Shown piece after piece: positions 1-8,198 of a stretch of 32,264 bases of DNA (the stretch's first letter is position 1; each line of letters starts with the position of its first letter). The notes below the pieces were generated by a model that saw only the letters and a list, made by a program, of their open reading frames with translations, was not told the origin of the DNA and did not search any database. This DNA is from Alphaproteobacteria bacterium. Its GTDB lineage: Bacteria; Pseudomonadota; Alphaproteobacteria; Micropepsales; Micropepsaceae. A program made the position numbers and the translations under genes. The stretch is taken from positions 1-32,264 of the forward strand of contig JAHFQC010000063.1 of NCBI GenBank assembly GCA_023259375.1, written 5' to 3'.

Positions 1-305
1 CCGCGCTGATCGATACCGGCAGCCGCATGGACGAAGTGATCTTCGAAGAGTTCAAGGGCACCGGTAACTCGGAAATCATTCTCGACCGCAAGGTCGCCGA
101 CAAGCGCGTGTTCCCGGCCATCGACATCCTGCGCTCGGGCACCCGCAAGGACGAGCTGCTCACCGATAAGGGCACGCTGTCGAAGATGTATGTCCTGCGC
201 CGCATCCTGGCGCCGATGGGCACCGTCGACGCCATCGAGTTCCTGCTCGACAAGCTGCGCAGCACCAAGAACAACGGCGAGTTCTTCGACAGCATGAATA
301 CCTGA
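1..305 (+). CDS. rho: Transcription termination factor Rho, C-terminal end (5' truncated by window)
   Basis: The reading frame is open from base 3 and gives about 100 residues ending at a TGA. They match the C-terminal end of Rho, the hexameric RNA-dependent ATPase/helicase that terminates transcription. Diagnostic stretches are [17 protein letters not shown], the R-loop-like segment, the Glu-Phe-Lys-Gly-Thr-Gly-Asn run, and [15 protein letters not shown], all near invariant in bacterial Rho. The first ATG inside the window (base 27) is internal and is not the start. Rho next to the mnmE/mnmG/rsmG/parAB block is a familiar alphaproteobacterial arrangement near the replication origin; here about 6.5 kb of other genes separates them. 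Identity is secure, but most of the gene lies outside the window. Confidence 0.96.
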   Translation, partial: ALIDTGSRMDEVIFEEFKGTGNSEIILDRKVADKRVFPAIDILRSGTRKDELLTDKGTLSKMYVLRRILAPMGTVDAIEFLLDKLRSTKNNGEFFDSMNT

Positions 306-384
306 CGTAACGCAGTTGTGAAAATCGCATCTGCTGTAAACTAGCGGACCGCGCTTATCTCTCCCTGAGCAAGAGGGGGACGAT

Positions 385-1767
385 ATGCGCGGTCTTTGCG
401 TTTTATGTGCTGCCGGTCTGATGGGCTCGGCGGCGTGGGCGAGCGAAGCCCAGAGTTATTCCATTGATCTGAAATACGATCCGGCTTCCGGCGAGGTCAC
501 GGCCAAGACCGACGTCGCGCTCAAGCCCGAGCCGGGCGCCAAGACCGTTACGTTCTATCTCCACGACGAACTCGCTATCGCCTCCGTCAAGATCGGCGGC
601 AAGCCGGTGCCGTTCGATCAGACCATCGTGCCTTACGATTACAGCTATGACACCAAGGCCAGCCGGGTGGTCGTGCAAACCGAAGGCCGCGATCTCAGCG
701 GCGGTCTGGCGGTCGCCTACAAAGGACGGTTTTCGCCGTCGGCGGCGCGGTCGCCGTCCGATTACATGCGCGGCGATCGCGACGGCCTTTATCTGCGCTC
801 CTATGCCTATTCGCTGTGGTTTCCCGTGTTTGCCGAAGCCAACAGCACGTTTCCGGCGGTCGATTTCCCGTCGGTGCGGATCACGGCGCCGGCCGACTTT
901 CATGCCGTCTTCATCGGCGAACAAATTGCGCGGGTCGAAAAGAACGGACTGGCCACTGCGACATGGCAGGCCAAATCCGTCGGTCCCTACGACGCCCAGT
1001 TGACGCTCCGCCGCTTCGCGGTGAAGCACAGCCACGGCATGACGACCTATTCCTTGAAGGATCCTGCGTCGGAAGCGGCGGCGGATCGCATCCTCGGCTA
1101 CGCCGACAGACTGTTCGCCTATTACCGCACCCATTACCGTCAGACCGCGGCGGAACGGCCGCTGCATATGATCGAGGAGCCGAAATACGGCGACATCGCC
1201 GGCGGCAATATGGTGGGCCTCAATGAAACCGACTGGCGCACCATCCAGCCCGACGGCGAAGAGATGATCACTCTGGCCCACGAGCTGGTGCACGCCTTCG
1301 TGCAAACACCGACCGCTAAGACCGATCCGATTTTCACGTTCCAGATCGAGGGATTTCCGAGCTACTTCCATCTGCCCGCGCTGGCCTCGGTGCTGGGCGA
1401 GGACTGGTACGCCAAGCGGCTCGACAAGATCGAGAAGCTCTATCAGGAGCGCCGCAGCACCGGAAAAATGGGCGGCGAGAAGATGCCGCCGGAAAAGCCC
1501 ATCCTGGCGATCGGATTGGACGAACTTGGAATCTATAAAGATGTCTTTGTGCTCAACGACCGGGCGCTGCTGTTCTGGGATTATCTGCGCCGCAAGATGC
1601 CGCCGGCCGCGTTCGATGCGCTGGTGCGCGCGTTGACGGCGTCATCGGACGTCACCGCGAAGAATTTCTTTGCCTTGATCGCGCGCCACGCGCCGGCGCT
1701 TCAATCCGATGCGCATCGCTGGCTCGAAACTACCGATTATCCCAACGAATTCCGCCGAAATTTTTAA
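385..1767 (+). CDS. Exported M1-like (gluzincin) zinc metallopeptidase
   Basis: A 460-aa protein with a typical signal peptide (residues 1-19, Ala-rich, ending AWA). The N-terminal half looks like the beta-sandwich of M1 aminopeptidases. The active-site motif HELVH is at residues 299-303, and a glutamate at 322 lies exactly 18 residues after the second histidine, giving the gluzincin pattern HExxH-x18-E. The upstream GGNMVGLNE segment resembles the M1 substrate-binding region but is not a canonical GAMEN. The protein is about half the length of classical M1 enzymes and lacks the large C-terminal helical domain, so it belongs with short secreted M1-like peptidases of unknown substrate. The start is supported by a purine-rich ribosome site (GAGGGGGA) just upstream. 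It follows rho by 79 bases and may be transcribed alone. Confidence 0.82.
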   Translation: MRGLCVLCAAGLMGSAAWASEAQSYSIDLKYDPASGEVTAKTDVALKPEPGAKTVTFYLHDELAIASVKIGGKPVPFDQTIVPYDYSYDTKASRVVVQTEGRDLSGGLAVAYKGRFSPSAARSPSDYMRGDRDGLYLRSYAYSLWFPVFAEANSTFPAVDFPSVRITAPADFHAVFIGEQIARVEKNGLATATWQAKSVGPYDAQLTLRRFAVKHSHGMTTYSLKDPASEAAADRILGYADRLFAYYRTHYRQTAAERPLHMIEEPKYGDIAGGNMVGLNETDWRTIQPDGEEMITLAHELVHAFVQTPTAKTDPIFTFQIEGFPSYFHLPALASVLGEDWYAKRLDKIEKLYQERRSTGKMGGEKMPPEKPILAIGLDELGIYKDVFVLNDRALLFWDYLRRKMPPAAFDALVRALTASSDVTAKNFFALIARHAPALQSDAHRWLETTDYPNEFRRNF

Positions 1768-1823
1768 GAAATCGGCCAACCTTTCACGCGATACTCGCGC
1801 CCATATGAAAGGGGGTTTTGCCA

Positions 1824-2036
1824 ATGGCAATCTGTCGTTTCAGTCCAAGCTGTGATGTTTTTTTGGATATCAATGATGAAGGGCGTTTGGAATGCGTGGC
1901 GTGCCGGCTCGACGACCGCGCCACCTTTCAGGCCTTCGACAAGCAAGCGATGAAAGCGCACCTCGAGGAACATGTGACGGCCGGCCACAAGGTGCCGGAC
2001 GCGGTGTTCGAGGATCTCGATCAGAAGGCGTGGTAG
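1824..2036 (+). CDS. Small Cys/His-rich protein, putative zinc-binding
   Basis: This is a 70-aa protein I do not recognise by name. ATG at 1824 is preceded by an AAGGGGG ribosome site at suitable distance; a TTG two codons upstream is possible but less likely. Cysteines sit at 4, 10, 24 and 27, the last two as CxxC, followed 18 residues later by HLEEH (His46, His50) and His55. This C-x2-C ... H-x3-H arrangement resembles a C2H2-type zinc site with a long inter-ligand loop. The rest is acidic and probably helical. It ends 4 bases before the convergent stop of qor. Zinc binding is inferred from ligand spacing only; a structural or nucleic-acid-binding role is equally possible. Unusual AT-rich codons at 1855-1880 suggest a different codon history from its neighbours. 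Confidence 0.7.
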   Translation: MAICRFSPSCDVFLDINDEGRLECVACRLDDRATFQAFDKQAMKAHLEEHVTAGHKVPDAVFEDLDQKAW

Positions 2037-2040
2037 CGCT

Positions 2041-3012
2041 TCACGGCAGCAATATCGTTGCACCGGTGGTCTTGCGCGAATGCAAGGCTTCGTGAGCTTT
2101 GCGCGCGTCGGCCAAGGCAAAGCGCTGATTGACGGCGATCTTGACCGCGCCCGACGCGATCACGGCGAATAGATCGTCGGCCATGCTCTGCAGCGCTTCG
2201 GCCGTCGCCGCGTAGGCGAACAGGGTCGGGCGGGTCAGATAGAGCGAGCCCTTCTGCGACAGGATCGCCGGCGAAAACGGCGGCACTGCGCCGGAGGAAT
2301 TGCCGAAACTGACCATCATGCCGCGGGTCGCCAGGCAATCGAGCGAGCCGTCCCAAGTGTCCTTGCCGACCGAGTCATAGACGACCGGGACGCCGTTGCC
2401 GCCGGTAGCTTGGCGCACCGTGCCGACCCAATCATCCTGGTTGAGATTGAGCACTTCGGCGTAGCCGTTGGCCTCGGCGAGCGCGATCTTGTCGTCCGAT
2501 CCGACGGTGCCGATCACCGTGGCGCCGAGATGCTTGGCCCATTGCCCGGCAATCAGCCCGACCCCGCCGGCGGCGGAATGAAACAAAATGGTCTGCCCGG
2601 GCTGAACCGCGTAGGTTTGCTTGAGCAGGTACTGCACCGTCAGGCCTTTCAGCATCGCCGCGGCTGCGGTCTCGAAACTGATGCTCTCGGGCAGCTTCAC
2701 CAGTTTGTCGGCCGGAACCAGATGCGCTTCGGCGTAAGCGCCGATCGGCGCCGTGCAATACGCCACCCGGTCGCCCGGCTTGAACGCGCCCACCCCTTCG
2801 CCGATGGTTTCGACGGTTCCCGCCGCTTCGGTGCCGAGTCCCGACGGCAGGGGTAATTTGTAGAGGCCGGAGCGGTGATAGGTGTCGATGAAATTGACGC
2901 CGATGGCCCGCGCGCGAACCACGACCTGACCAGGACCGGGAGTTGGCAATTCCACATCCTGAAGCGTGAGAACCTCAGGGCCGCCGTTTTTCAGGATGCG
3001 AATAGCTTTCAT
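2041..3012 (-). CDS. qor: NADPH:quinone oxidoreductase (zeta-crystallin-like MDR family)
   Basis: A 323-aa protein of the zinc-independent medium-chain dehydrogenase/reductase family that reduces quinones with NADPH in the cytoplasm. It follows Escherichia coli Qor almost along its whole length. Visible landmarks are GGPEVL near the N-terminus, IGVNFIDTYHRSGLY (residues 37-51), GTEAAGTVE, the nucleotide-binding SAAGGVGL (146-153) and MVSFGNSSGAVPPFS near the C-terminus. No structural-zinc cysteine cluster is present, as expected for this branch. The frame stays open far upstream, antisense to the next gene, but homology begins at the ATG at 3012. It is divergent from the hydrolase gene, with 138 bases between starts, and convergent with the small Cys/His protein. 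Confidence 0.93.
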   Translation of the reverse strand: MKAIRILKNGGPEVLTLQDVELPTPGPGQVVVRARAIGVNFIDTYHRSGLYKLPLPSGLGTEAAGTVETIGEGVGAFKPGDRVAYCTAPIGAYAEAHLVPADKLVKLPESISFETAAAAMLKGLTVQYLLKQTYAVQPGQTILFHSAAGGVGLIAGQWAKHLGATVIGTVGSDDKIALAEANGYAEVLNLNQDDWVGTVRQATGGNGVPVVYDSVGKDTWDGSLDCLATRGMMVSFGNSSGAVPPFSPAILSQKGSLYLTRPTLFAYAATAEALQSMADDLFAVIASGAVKIAVNQRFALADARKAHEALHSRKTTGATILLP

Positions 3013-3150
3013 CGAATTCCTCACTGGACCAGTCCTGAAACAAATGGGCCGCCGCGGTTGCGGTTCAAGTCCGCCGAAGCGCACGCCGCCTAGAACAGGA
3101 AAATTGCATATCTGGCCGGCGACAACTAGCGTGCGAGATGGGGGGCGGAC

Positions 3151-4533
3151 ATGCGGTGGATTTGGATCGCGATGCTGGCGATGGTCGTGCCGGCCGCACG
3201 CGCCGATATCGCGCTCCATCCCGGCGATGTGGTGAAGACCAATCGCATCGTGATCGGCCATGTCGGCGCCCCGGCGGAACAGGCTTCGGTCAACGGCTAT
3301 CGCTTTACCCGCAGCGCGGTGGCGGTCCCGTTCGGGAAGATCCGCACGGTGCTGGCGTCGAGCGATCCCGCGCGGCCGCTGATCGTGGCGTGCGGCGGCA
3401 ACAGTTTTCAGGAACCGGTGCGTGGCGCGGCAGCTCTGGAATCGCTGGCGCCGTTCGGCGACGTTTTGTTGTTCGACTATCCCGGACTGGGCGCCAGCGA
3501 TGGCTCCGGCCGCAAAGACGAATATCTGAGTGCCATTCCGCCGCTGGCCCGGTTGGCCGCCGATCTCGCCGGGCAGCGCAAGGGCCGCCTGATTTTCTGG
3601 GGTCACTCTTTGGGCGCCGGGTTTTGCGCCGCCCTGGCTGCGAACACGCCGCTTCGTTCGACCTTGGTACTGGAAGGTGCCTTTGCGACCTATCAGGACG
3701 TCAAGGATGCGAAGGCCGGTATTACTGCCGGGCTGGTGGGCCTGACGATCGACCCCGAGACACTGCAGTTCAATATTCCGGACCTGCTGTCCGCCTATCG
3801 CGACCCGGTCGTCGTTGTCGCGTCTGAGGATGACGAGACCGTTCCCTATGCCGCCACACGCCGGCTGGTCGAACGTCTGGCGGGCAATGCGGTTTCGTTC
3901 GTCACGTTGCGCGGGTCGGGACATGGCGGCTTGCGGCGCAATCCCGAATACGGCACGAAGATGCTGGCCGCGCTGGGACTGGTCCCTCCTGTAGCTGCAG
4001 CGGCGGCGCCAACGCAATCCGAATGCAGCGGCCGGCTGGTGATCGAGGGTTGCGGAACGCTGACCTGGCCGGACGGCAGCAAACTGGTCGGCGGATTCCG
4101 AAAGGGCAAATTCCACGGACCAGTGGCCATCACGTTCGCCGATGGTGCCCGGTTCGAAGCCGAATTCCAGGACGGCGACAGCCACGGTATCGCCCACTAT
4201 GTCGGACCAGACGGTGGACGTTATGACGGGCCTCTCGTTGATGCCGAGATCGATCACAGCCGAACGCCGAAAGCGGCAGAAAGCATTTCGTTTTGGCGCA
4301 AGCTCACGGCCGCCGAAGCGAACATCAATGTCTATGTTGTGATTTCGCCGGATGGCGACGTCGGCAATCTGGTTGTCGATGTGCCGCCCAGCTTCAATGC
4401 GGCTGACACCACAGCGTTGGATGAAATGGTGCGCGCGACGTTTCTCCAATGGAAATTCCGCCCGGCCACCGTTGCCGGTCATCCGGTGCCGCTGCCCGCC
4501 GCTTTGAGCATCCACTATGGAACTGGGCGATAG
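3151..4533 (+). CDS. Exported alpha/beta hydrolase with MORN-like and TonB-C-like C-terminal segments
   Basis: A 460-aa three-part protein. Residues 1-18 form a signal peptide ending ARA. Residues about 30-275 are an alpha/beta hydrolase: the nucleophile elbow GHSLG puts Ser153 in place, Asp228 lies in a D-x-x-V-P motif, and His258 in GSGHGG completes the triad. Residues about 295-365 contain MORN-like repeats (WPDGSKLVGGFRKGKFHG, FADGARFEAEF, GPDGGRYDGPL). Residues about 385-460 resemble the TonB C-terminal fold (VVISPDGDVGNLVV, then TFLQWKFRPATVAGHPVPLP). The ATG at 3151 follows a GGGGGGCGG ribosome site. Periplasmic location is inferred from the signal peptide; the substrate is unknown. 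The hydrolase fold and MORN repeats are confident, the TonB-C resemblance less so. Confidence 0.8.
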   Translation: MRWIWIAMLAMVVPAARADIALHPGDVVKTNRIVIGHVGAPAEQASVNGYRFTRSAVAVPFGKIRTVLASSDPARPLIVACGGNSFQEPVRGAAALESLAPFGDVLLFDYPGLGASDGSGRKDEYLSAIPPLARLAADLAGQRKGRLIFWGHSLGAGFCAALAANTPLRSTLVLEGAFATYQDVKDAKAGITAGLVGLTIDPETLQFNIPDLLSAYRDPVVVVASEDDETVPYAATRRLVERLAGNAVSFVTLRGSGHGGLRRNPEYGTKMLAALGLVPPVAAAAAPTQSECSGRLVIEGCGTLTWPDGSKLVGGFRKGKFHGPVAITFADGARFEAEFQDGDSHGIAHYVGPDGGRYDGPLVDAEIDHSRTPKAAESISFWRKLTAAEANINVYVVISPDGDVGNLVVDVPPSFNAADTTALDEMVRATFLQWKFRPATVAGHPVPLPAALSIHYGTGR

Positions 4534-4578
4534 CACCAAAGCAAAACGCCTGGCCATTGCTGACCGGGCGTTCTGGAC

Positions 4579-4597
4579 GGCCGGGTCGAGCCCGGCC
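4579..4597. repeat. Short palindromic intergenic repeat (REP-like)
   Basis: A perfect 7-bp inverted repeat (GGCCGGG / CCCGGCC) with a 5-base TCGAG loop, continued by CATGACG. It lies between the convergent hydrolase gene and the DUF255-protein gene. There is no T-run on either side, so a classical intrinsic terminator is unlikely. The pattern resembles the palindromic intergenic element common in many alphaproteobacteria, whose spurious translation reads VMAGLDPA; that string is indeed produced here on the minus strand. Confidence 0.6.
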
Positions 4598-4610
4598 ATG
4601 ACGAAATGAC

Positions 4611-6668
4611 TTATTGCGGCTTTTGGCCCGCCTGCGGCGCACGCGGCGGCAGTTGCAGCACCTGGCTGAGGGTCACCGGATTCGAAATCGGCGCCGAGCA
4701 ATTCTGGTGCTGGCAGACGTAAGCGGTCGGCTGGCCGTTCTCCATCGTCTTGCCGCGGGCCGGATGACCTTCGGGCAGTTGTTCGGACGGATCGACCACC
4801 ATCAACAAGCGGTTCGGCAGGCTGCGGCCGAGCACGGCGGTGACGAGTTCGCGGGTCTTCGGCGAATCGTGCGGACCGACGATCACGATCTGCAGCCCGG
4901 CGATCAGGGTCTCGAGCCCGTTGAGGAACGAACCCATCGCCATGAACGAACGGCCGACGTCGCCGGCGAAGGCGCCGACGATATTGCCGGCGCGGTCGCG
5001 ATAGCTGACATCGCCGGTGGCCAGATACAGTTTGGCGTTGACGGCGATCATGGTGCCGTTGGCCGAGGGAACCGCGGCGTCATAGACGGTGCGCACCCGC
5101 TGGATCAAACCCGTATCGTCAGTGGCGTTCAGGCAATAGCCGCCGGCCGCCGCATCCCAGAACATCTCGTTCATGATGTGGGTCCAGCGCTTGGCCCAAT
5201 CGAGATACTCTTTCTTGCTGGTGGCTTCGAACAGCGCCAGGGCGGCGCGCGCCATGTGGGCATAGTCGTCGGCGAAACCGGTATGGCCGCGCTTGCCGTC
5301 ACGCCAGGAGTGGAACAGGCGATCGCCGTCCGCCATCGCCGTGGTGATGAAGGCAAACGCCTTCTCTGCCGCCACCAGCCATTCGACGTTGCCGTAGGTC
5401 GCCCCTGCGTGGGCGAGGGCCGCGATCATCATGCCGTTGCAATCGGCCAGCACCTTGTCGTCGCGCAAGGGCGCCTTGCGGGTCTGCTGGCGAGCGGCGA
5501 GCAAGAGTTCGCGCTGGCGCTTGAGCAAGGCTTCGTCGGCCTCGGCGAGCGGATAAGGGAAGCCGCCGGTGCGGGCGATGATGTTCTTGCCGTTGAATGC
5601 ACCTTCGGTCTGGATGGCATACACCTCCTTGAAGCGCTGCGAGAAGGTGCCCATCAGGGTGGCGTCGATTTCCGGCGCGGTCCACAGATAGTAGGCGCCC
5701 TCTTCGCCGTCGACATCGGCATCGAGGCTGGCGGCGAAGGCATCGCCCACCATCATGTCGCGCAGCACCCAGGCGATGGTCTCTTCGGCGCGGGCCCGGT
5801 AGAGCGGCACGCGGTTGTGGACGCCGATCGTGGTCAACAGATCGATCATCAGGGCGTTGTCGTAGAGCATTTTCTCGAAGTGCGGGATCAGCCAGCGCTC
5901 GTCGACCGCATAGCGATGAAAGCCGCCGCCGACATGATCGTAGACGCCCGACAGGCACATGGTGTCGAGGGTGATCTGGACGAGCTGCGGGAACTGCATC
6001 GCGCCGGTCCTGAGGAACGAACGCCACAGGGTTTCGATCAGCGCCACATTGGGGAATTTCGGTGCGCCGCTGACGCCGCCATAAAAGATGTCGAAGCGCT
6101 GAGCGACATGCACCGACAAGACGTCGATCAGGCGCGGATCGAACGGCCCGCGCAGATCGCGGGTCCAGATCGAGCCGACCGCATTATTGATGTTGGTGGC
6201 GTCGGTGGTGACAGCGTCGGGCTGTTCCTTGAATTTCTTGGCGATGTCTTCGAGCACGCGCTTGAACGGCGGCTGGCCGAAGCGTTCTTCATTGGGGAAA
6301 TAACCGCCGACGAAGAAGGGCTCGCCCTTGGGGTTGAGGAAGATGGTGAGCGGCCATCCGCCTTGATATCCCATGGTCTGCGCCGCCGCCTGGTAGAGCT
6401 GATCGACGTCGGGGCGTTCTTCGCGGTCGACCAGCACCGGCACGTAATTCTCGTTGATGAGCGCTGCGGTGTCGGCGTCGGAGAAACTCTCCTTGTTCAT
6501 CACATGGCACCAATGGCAGGCGGTGTAGCCGATCGACAGCAGCACCGGCTTGCCGGTGGCTTCGGCTTGTGCCAGCGCTTCCGGACCCCACGGGAGCCAA
6601 TGAACGGGGTTGTCCTTGTGCAGGAGCAGGTAGGGGCTGGTTTCCTCGGCGAGGCGATTGGTGCTCAT
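4611..6668 (-). CDS. Thioredoxin-domain protein of the YyaL/DUF255 (SSP411-like) family
   Basis: A 685-aa cytoplasmic protein. The N-terminus ([21 protein letters not shown]) is the hallmark of the DUF255/YyaL family and leads into a thioredoxin-like fold with CHWC at residues 51-54. A long alpha/alpha-barrel region resembling glycoside hydrolase and N-acylglucosamine epimerase folds follows, and the C-terminus carries a Cys-x5-Cys pair ([10 protein letters not shown]). The start at 6668 is chosen because GGAAGAAGAAG precedes it directly and family homology begins there; an ATG 19 codons upstream is unlikely. The biochemical role of the family is not firmly known. It is transcribed divergently from mnmE, with 131 bases between starts. 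A very long open frame on the opposite strand is a codon-bias shadow. Confidence 0.93.
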   Translation of the reverse strand: MSTNRLAEETSPYLLLHKDNPVHWLPWGPEALAQAEATGKPVLLSIGYTACHWCHVMNKESFSDADTAALINENYVPVLVDREERPDVDQLYQAAAQTMGYQGGWPLTIFLNPKGEPFFVGGYFPNEERFGQPPFKRVLEDIAKKFKEQPDAVTTDATNINNAVGSIWTRDLRGPFDPRLIDVLSVHVAQRFDIFYGGVSGAPKFPNVALIETLWRSFLRTGAMQFPQLVQITLDTMCLSGVYDHVGGGFHRYAVDERWLIPHFEKMLYDNALMIDLLTTIGVHNRVPLYRARAEETIAWVLRDMMVGDAFAASLDADVDGEEGAYYLWTAPEIDATLMGTFSQRFKEVYAIQTEGAFNGKNIIARTGGFPYPLAEADEALLKRQRELLLAARQQTRKAPLRDDKVLADCNGMMIAALAHAGATYGNVEWLVAAEKAFAFITTAMADGDRLFHSWRDGKRGHTGFADDYAHMARAALALFEATSKKEYLDWAKRWTHIMNEMFWDAAAGGYCLNATDDTGLIQRVRTVYDAAVPSANGTMIAVNAKLYLATGDVSYRDRAGNIVGAFAGDVGRSFMAMGSFLNGLETLIAGLQIVIVGPHDSPKTRELVTAVLGRSLPNRLLMVVDPSEQLPEGHPARGKTMENGQPTAYVCQHQNCSAPISNPVTLSQVLQLPPRAPQAGQKPQ

Positions 6669-6799
6669 CTTCTTCTTCCGGTGATGCGCGCGGACGCGCA
6701 TTGTTGCGGGACTGATTTGAACCAAGATTTACGCGCCGAACCAAGCGCTCACAAGCGGCCAGGGGGTCGCCCGGGTGCCGGAATTGTGCGGAGGACGGT

Positions 6800-8119
6800 A
6801 TGGGGCGAGACGACACCATTTTTGCACTCGCAAGCGCGCCCGGCCGGGCCGGGGTTGCCATCGTCCGCGTGTCGGGGTCGGCGGCGCGCTTCGCGGTGCA
6901 AACCGTCAGCCGGAGATCCCCGCCGCCGCCGCGCCGCGCTCAAGTGCGCGCCTTCCGCTCCAGTGCCGGCGAAATCTTCGACCGCGGACTGGTGCTGTGG
7001 TTTCCCGCGCCCGACAGTTACACCGGCGAGGATGTGGCCGAATTCCACATCCATGGCGGACGGGCCGTGCTCGCCGCGATGATCGAGGCCTTAGCGGCGA
7101 TCCCCGGATTGCGTGCGGCCGGTCCCGGCGAGTTCACTCGCCGCGGGGTCGAAAGCGGCAAGCTCGACCTCACCCAGGCCGAAGCGATTGCCGATCTGGT
7201 CGATGCTGAAACCGAAGCCCAGCGCCGCCAAGCCCTGCGGCAATATGACGGCGCTCTCGCCAAACTCACCGACGGCTGGCGTACCGAGCTGGCGAAGGCG
7301 CTGGCTTGGGCCGAAGCGGCGATCGATTTTTCCGACGAAGAACTGCCTGACGATGTCATGACCGATGCCCGCCAGACTGCGGCCCTGGTCAAGGACGCCA
7401 TCACGGCGCGGCTCGAGGAGGGCCATCGCGGCGAACTGGTGCGCGAAGGCTTGTTCGTCGCCGTGGTGGGCGCGCCCAACGCCGGCAAAAGTTCGCTGGT
7501 CAATGCCCTGGCCGGGCGCGATGTGGCGATCGTTTCGGAAACCGCCGGGACCACGCGGGACGTGATCGAGGTGCGGCTGAACCTCGGCGGTTACGCTGTG
7601 ATTCTGGCCGATACCGCCGGATTGCGTGCTGCCGCCGACCATATTGAAGCCGAAGGCGTGCGCCGGGCGCTGCAACGGGCCGAAACCGCGGATCTGGTGG
7701 TCTGGGTGCGGGACGGAAGTTCTCCTGATAGTGCATTGGAATATAACGATAAGTTGGACAGCAATTCTGTCGTAACTGTCTGGAACAAGGCCGATTTGCC
7801 GTGGCCAGCGGCGCAGGACGGTCTGAAACTGTCGCTCAAAACCGGCGACGGCCTGGAAGCGGTGGTGGAAGCGATCACGGCGGCGGCGCGCGAAAAGCTG
7901 GAAGGCGGCGGCGAAGCTCCGCTGCTCACCCGCGCCCGTCATCGCGAAATGCTGGAGGAAGCCGTCGCTGCTCTCGCCCGCGCCGAAGCCCAGGATGCGC
8001 CTGAGCTGTTCGCCGAAGACCTCCGCCTCGCTGTCCGCGCCATCGGCCGCATCGCCGGCCGGGTCGATGTTGAGGACCTGCTGGATGTGATCTTCCGCGA
8101 CTTCTGCATCGGCAAGTGA
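6800..8119 (+). CDS. mnmE: tRNA uridine-5-carboxymethylaminomethyl(34) synthesis GTPase MnmE (TrmE)
   Basis: A 439-aa GTPase that, with MnmG, installs the (carboxymethyl)aminomethyl group on the wobble uridine of certain tRNAs. The N-terminal formyl-THF-binding domain starts DTIFALASAPGRAGVAIVRVSG. The G domain has G1 GAPNAGKS (residues 224-231), the G2/K-loop segment SETAGTTRD, G3 DTAG and G4 NKAD. The C-terminus ends FCIGK with the catalytic-loop Cys436, as in the family CxGK motif. Length is typical. ATG 6800 follows a GAGGA ribosome site. It heads the mnmE-mnmG-rsmG-parA-parB cluster; the gap to mnmG holds a parS site. A short low-GC stretch around 7725-7775 lies between G3 and G4, a region that varies in this family. 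Confidence 0.97.
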   Translation: MGRDDTIFALASAPGRAGVAIVRVSGSAARFAVQTVSRRSPPPPRRAQVRAFRSSAGEIFDRGLVLWFPAPDSYTGEDVAEFHIHGGRAVLAAMIEALAAIPGLRAAGPGEFTRRGVESGKLDLTQAEAIADLVDAETEAQRRQALRQYDGALAKLTDGWRTELAKALAWAEAAIDFSDEELPDDVMTDARQTAALVKDAITARLEEGHRGELVREGLFVAVVGAPNAGKSSLVNALAGRDVAIVSETAGTTRDVIEVRLNLGGYAVILADTAGLRAAADHIEAEGVRRALQRAETADLVVWVRDGSSPDSALEYNDKLDSNSVVTVWNKADLPWPAAQDGLKLSLKTGDGLEAVVEAITAAAREKLEGGGEAPLLTRARHREMLEEAVAALARAEAQDAPELFAEDLRLAVRAIGRIAGRVDVEDLLDVIFRDFCIGK

Positions 8120-8123
8120 GCCG

Positions 8124-8139
8124 TGTTTCACGTGAAACA
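8124..8139. promoter_or_regulatory. parS centromere site 1
   Basis: A perfect 16-bp palindrome, TGTTTCACGTGAAACA, identical to the chromosomal parS consensus recognised by ParB across most bacteria. It sits in the 79-base gap between mnmE and mnmG, 3.4 kb upstream of parB. ParB would nucleate here and spread as a CTP-dependent clamp to segregate the origin region. Confidence 0.95.
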
Positions 8140-8198
8140 AAACCTGAGCCAATCCTGAGACTTGTGCACAGGGTCCGGGTCCCGTACTAGACCGGGCT

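Noticed and set aside
3013..4701. Upstream in-frame extension of qor to 886 codons
   Set aside because: The extra part is antisense to the hydrolase gene and the repeat; Qor homology starts precisely at the ATG at 3012.
4614..7082. An 822-codon open frame on the plus strand, opposite the DUF255-protein gene
   Set aside because: The minus-strand gene has clear family motifs; the plus frame is a third-position GC shadow with low-complexity His/Arg/Gly-rich translation and it also runs into mnmE.
8162..8170. TTGTGCACA before mnmG as a DnaA box
   Set aside because: It has a mismatch at a conserved position and stands alone, so it cannot be separated from chance.
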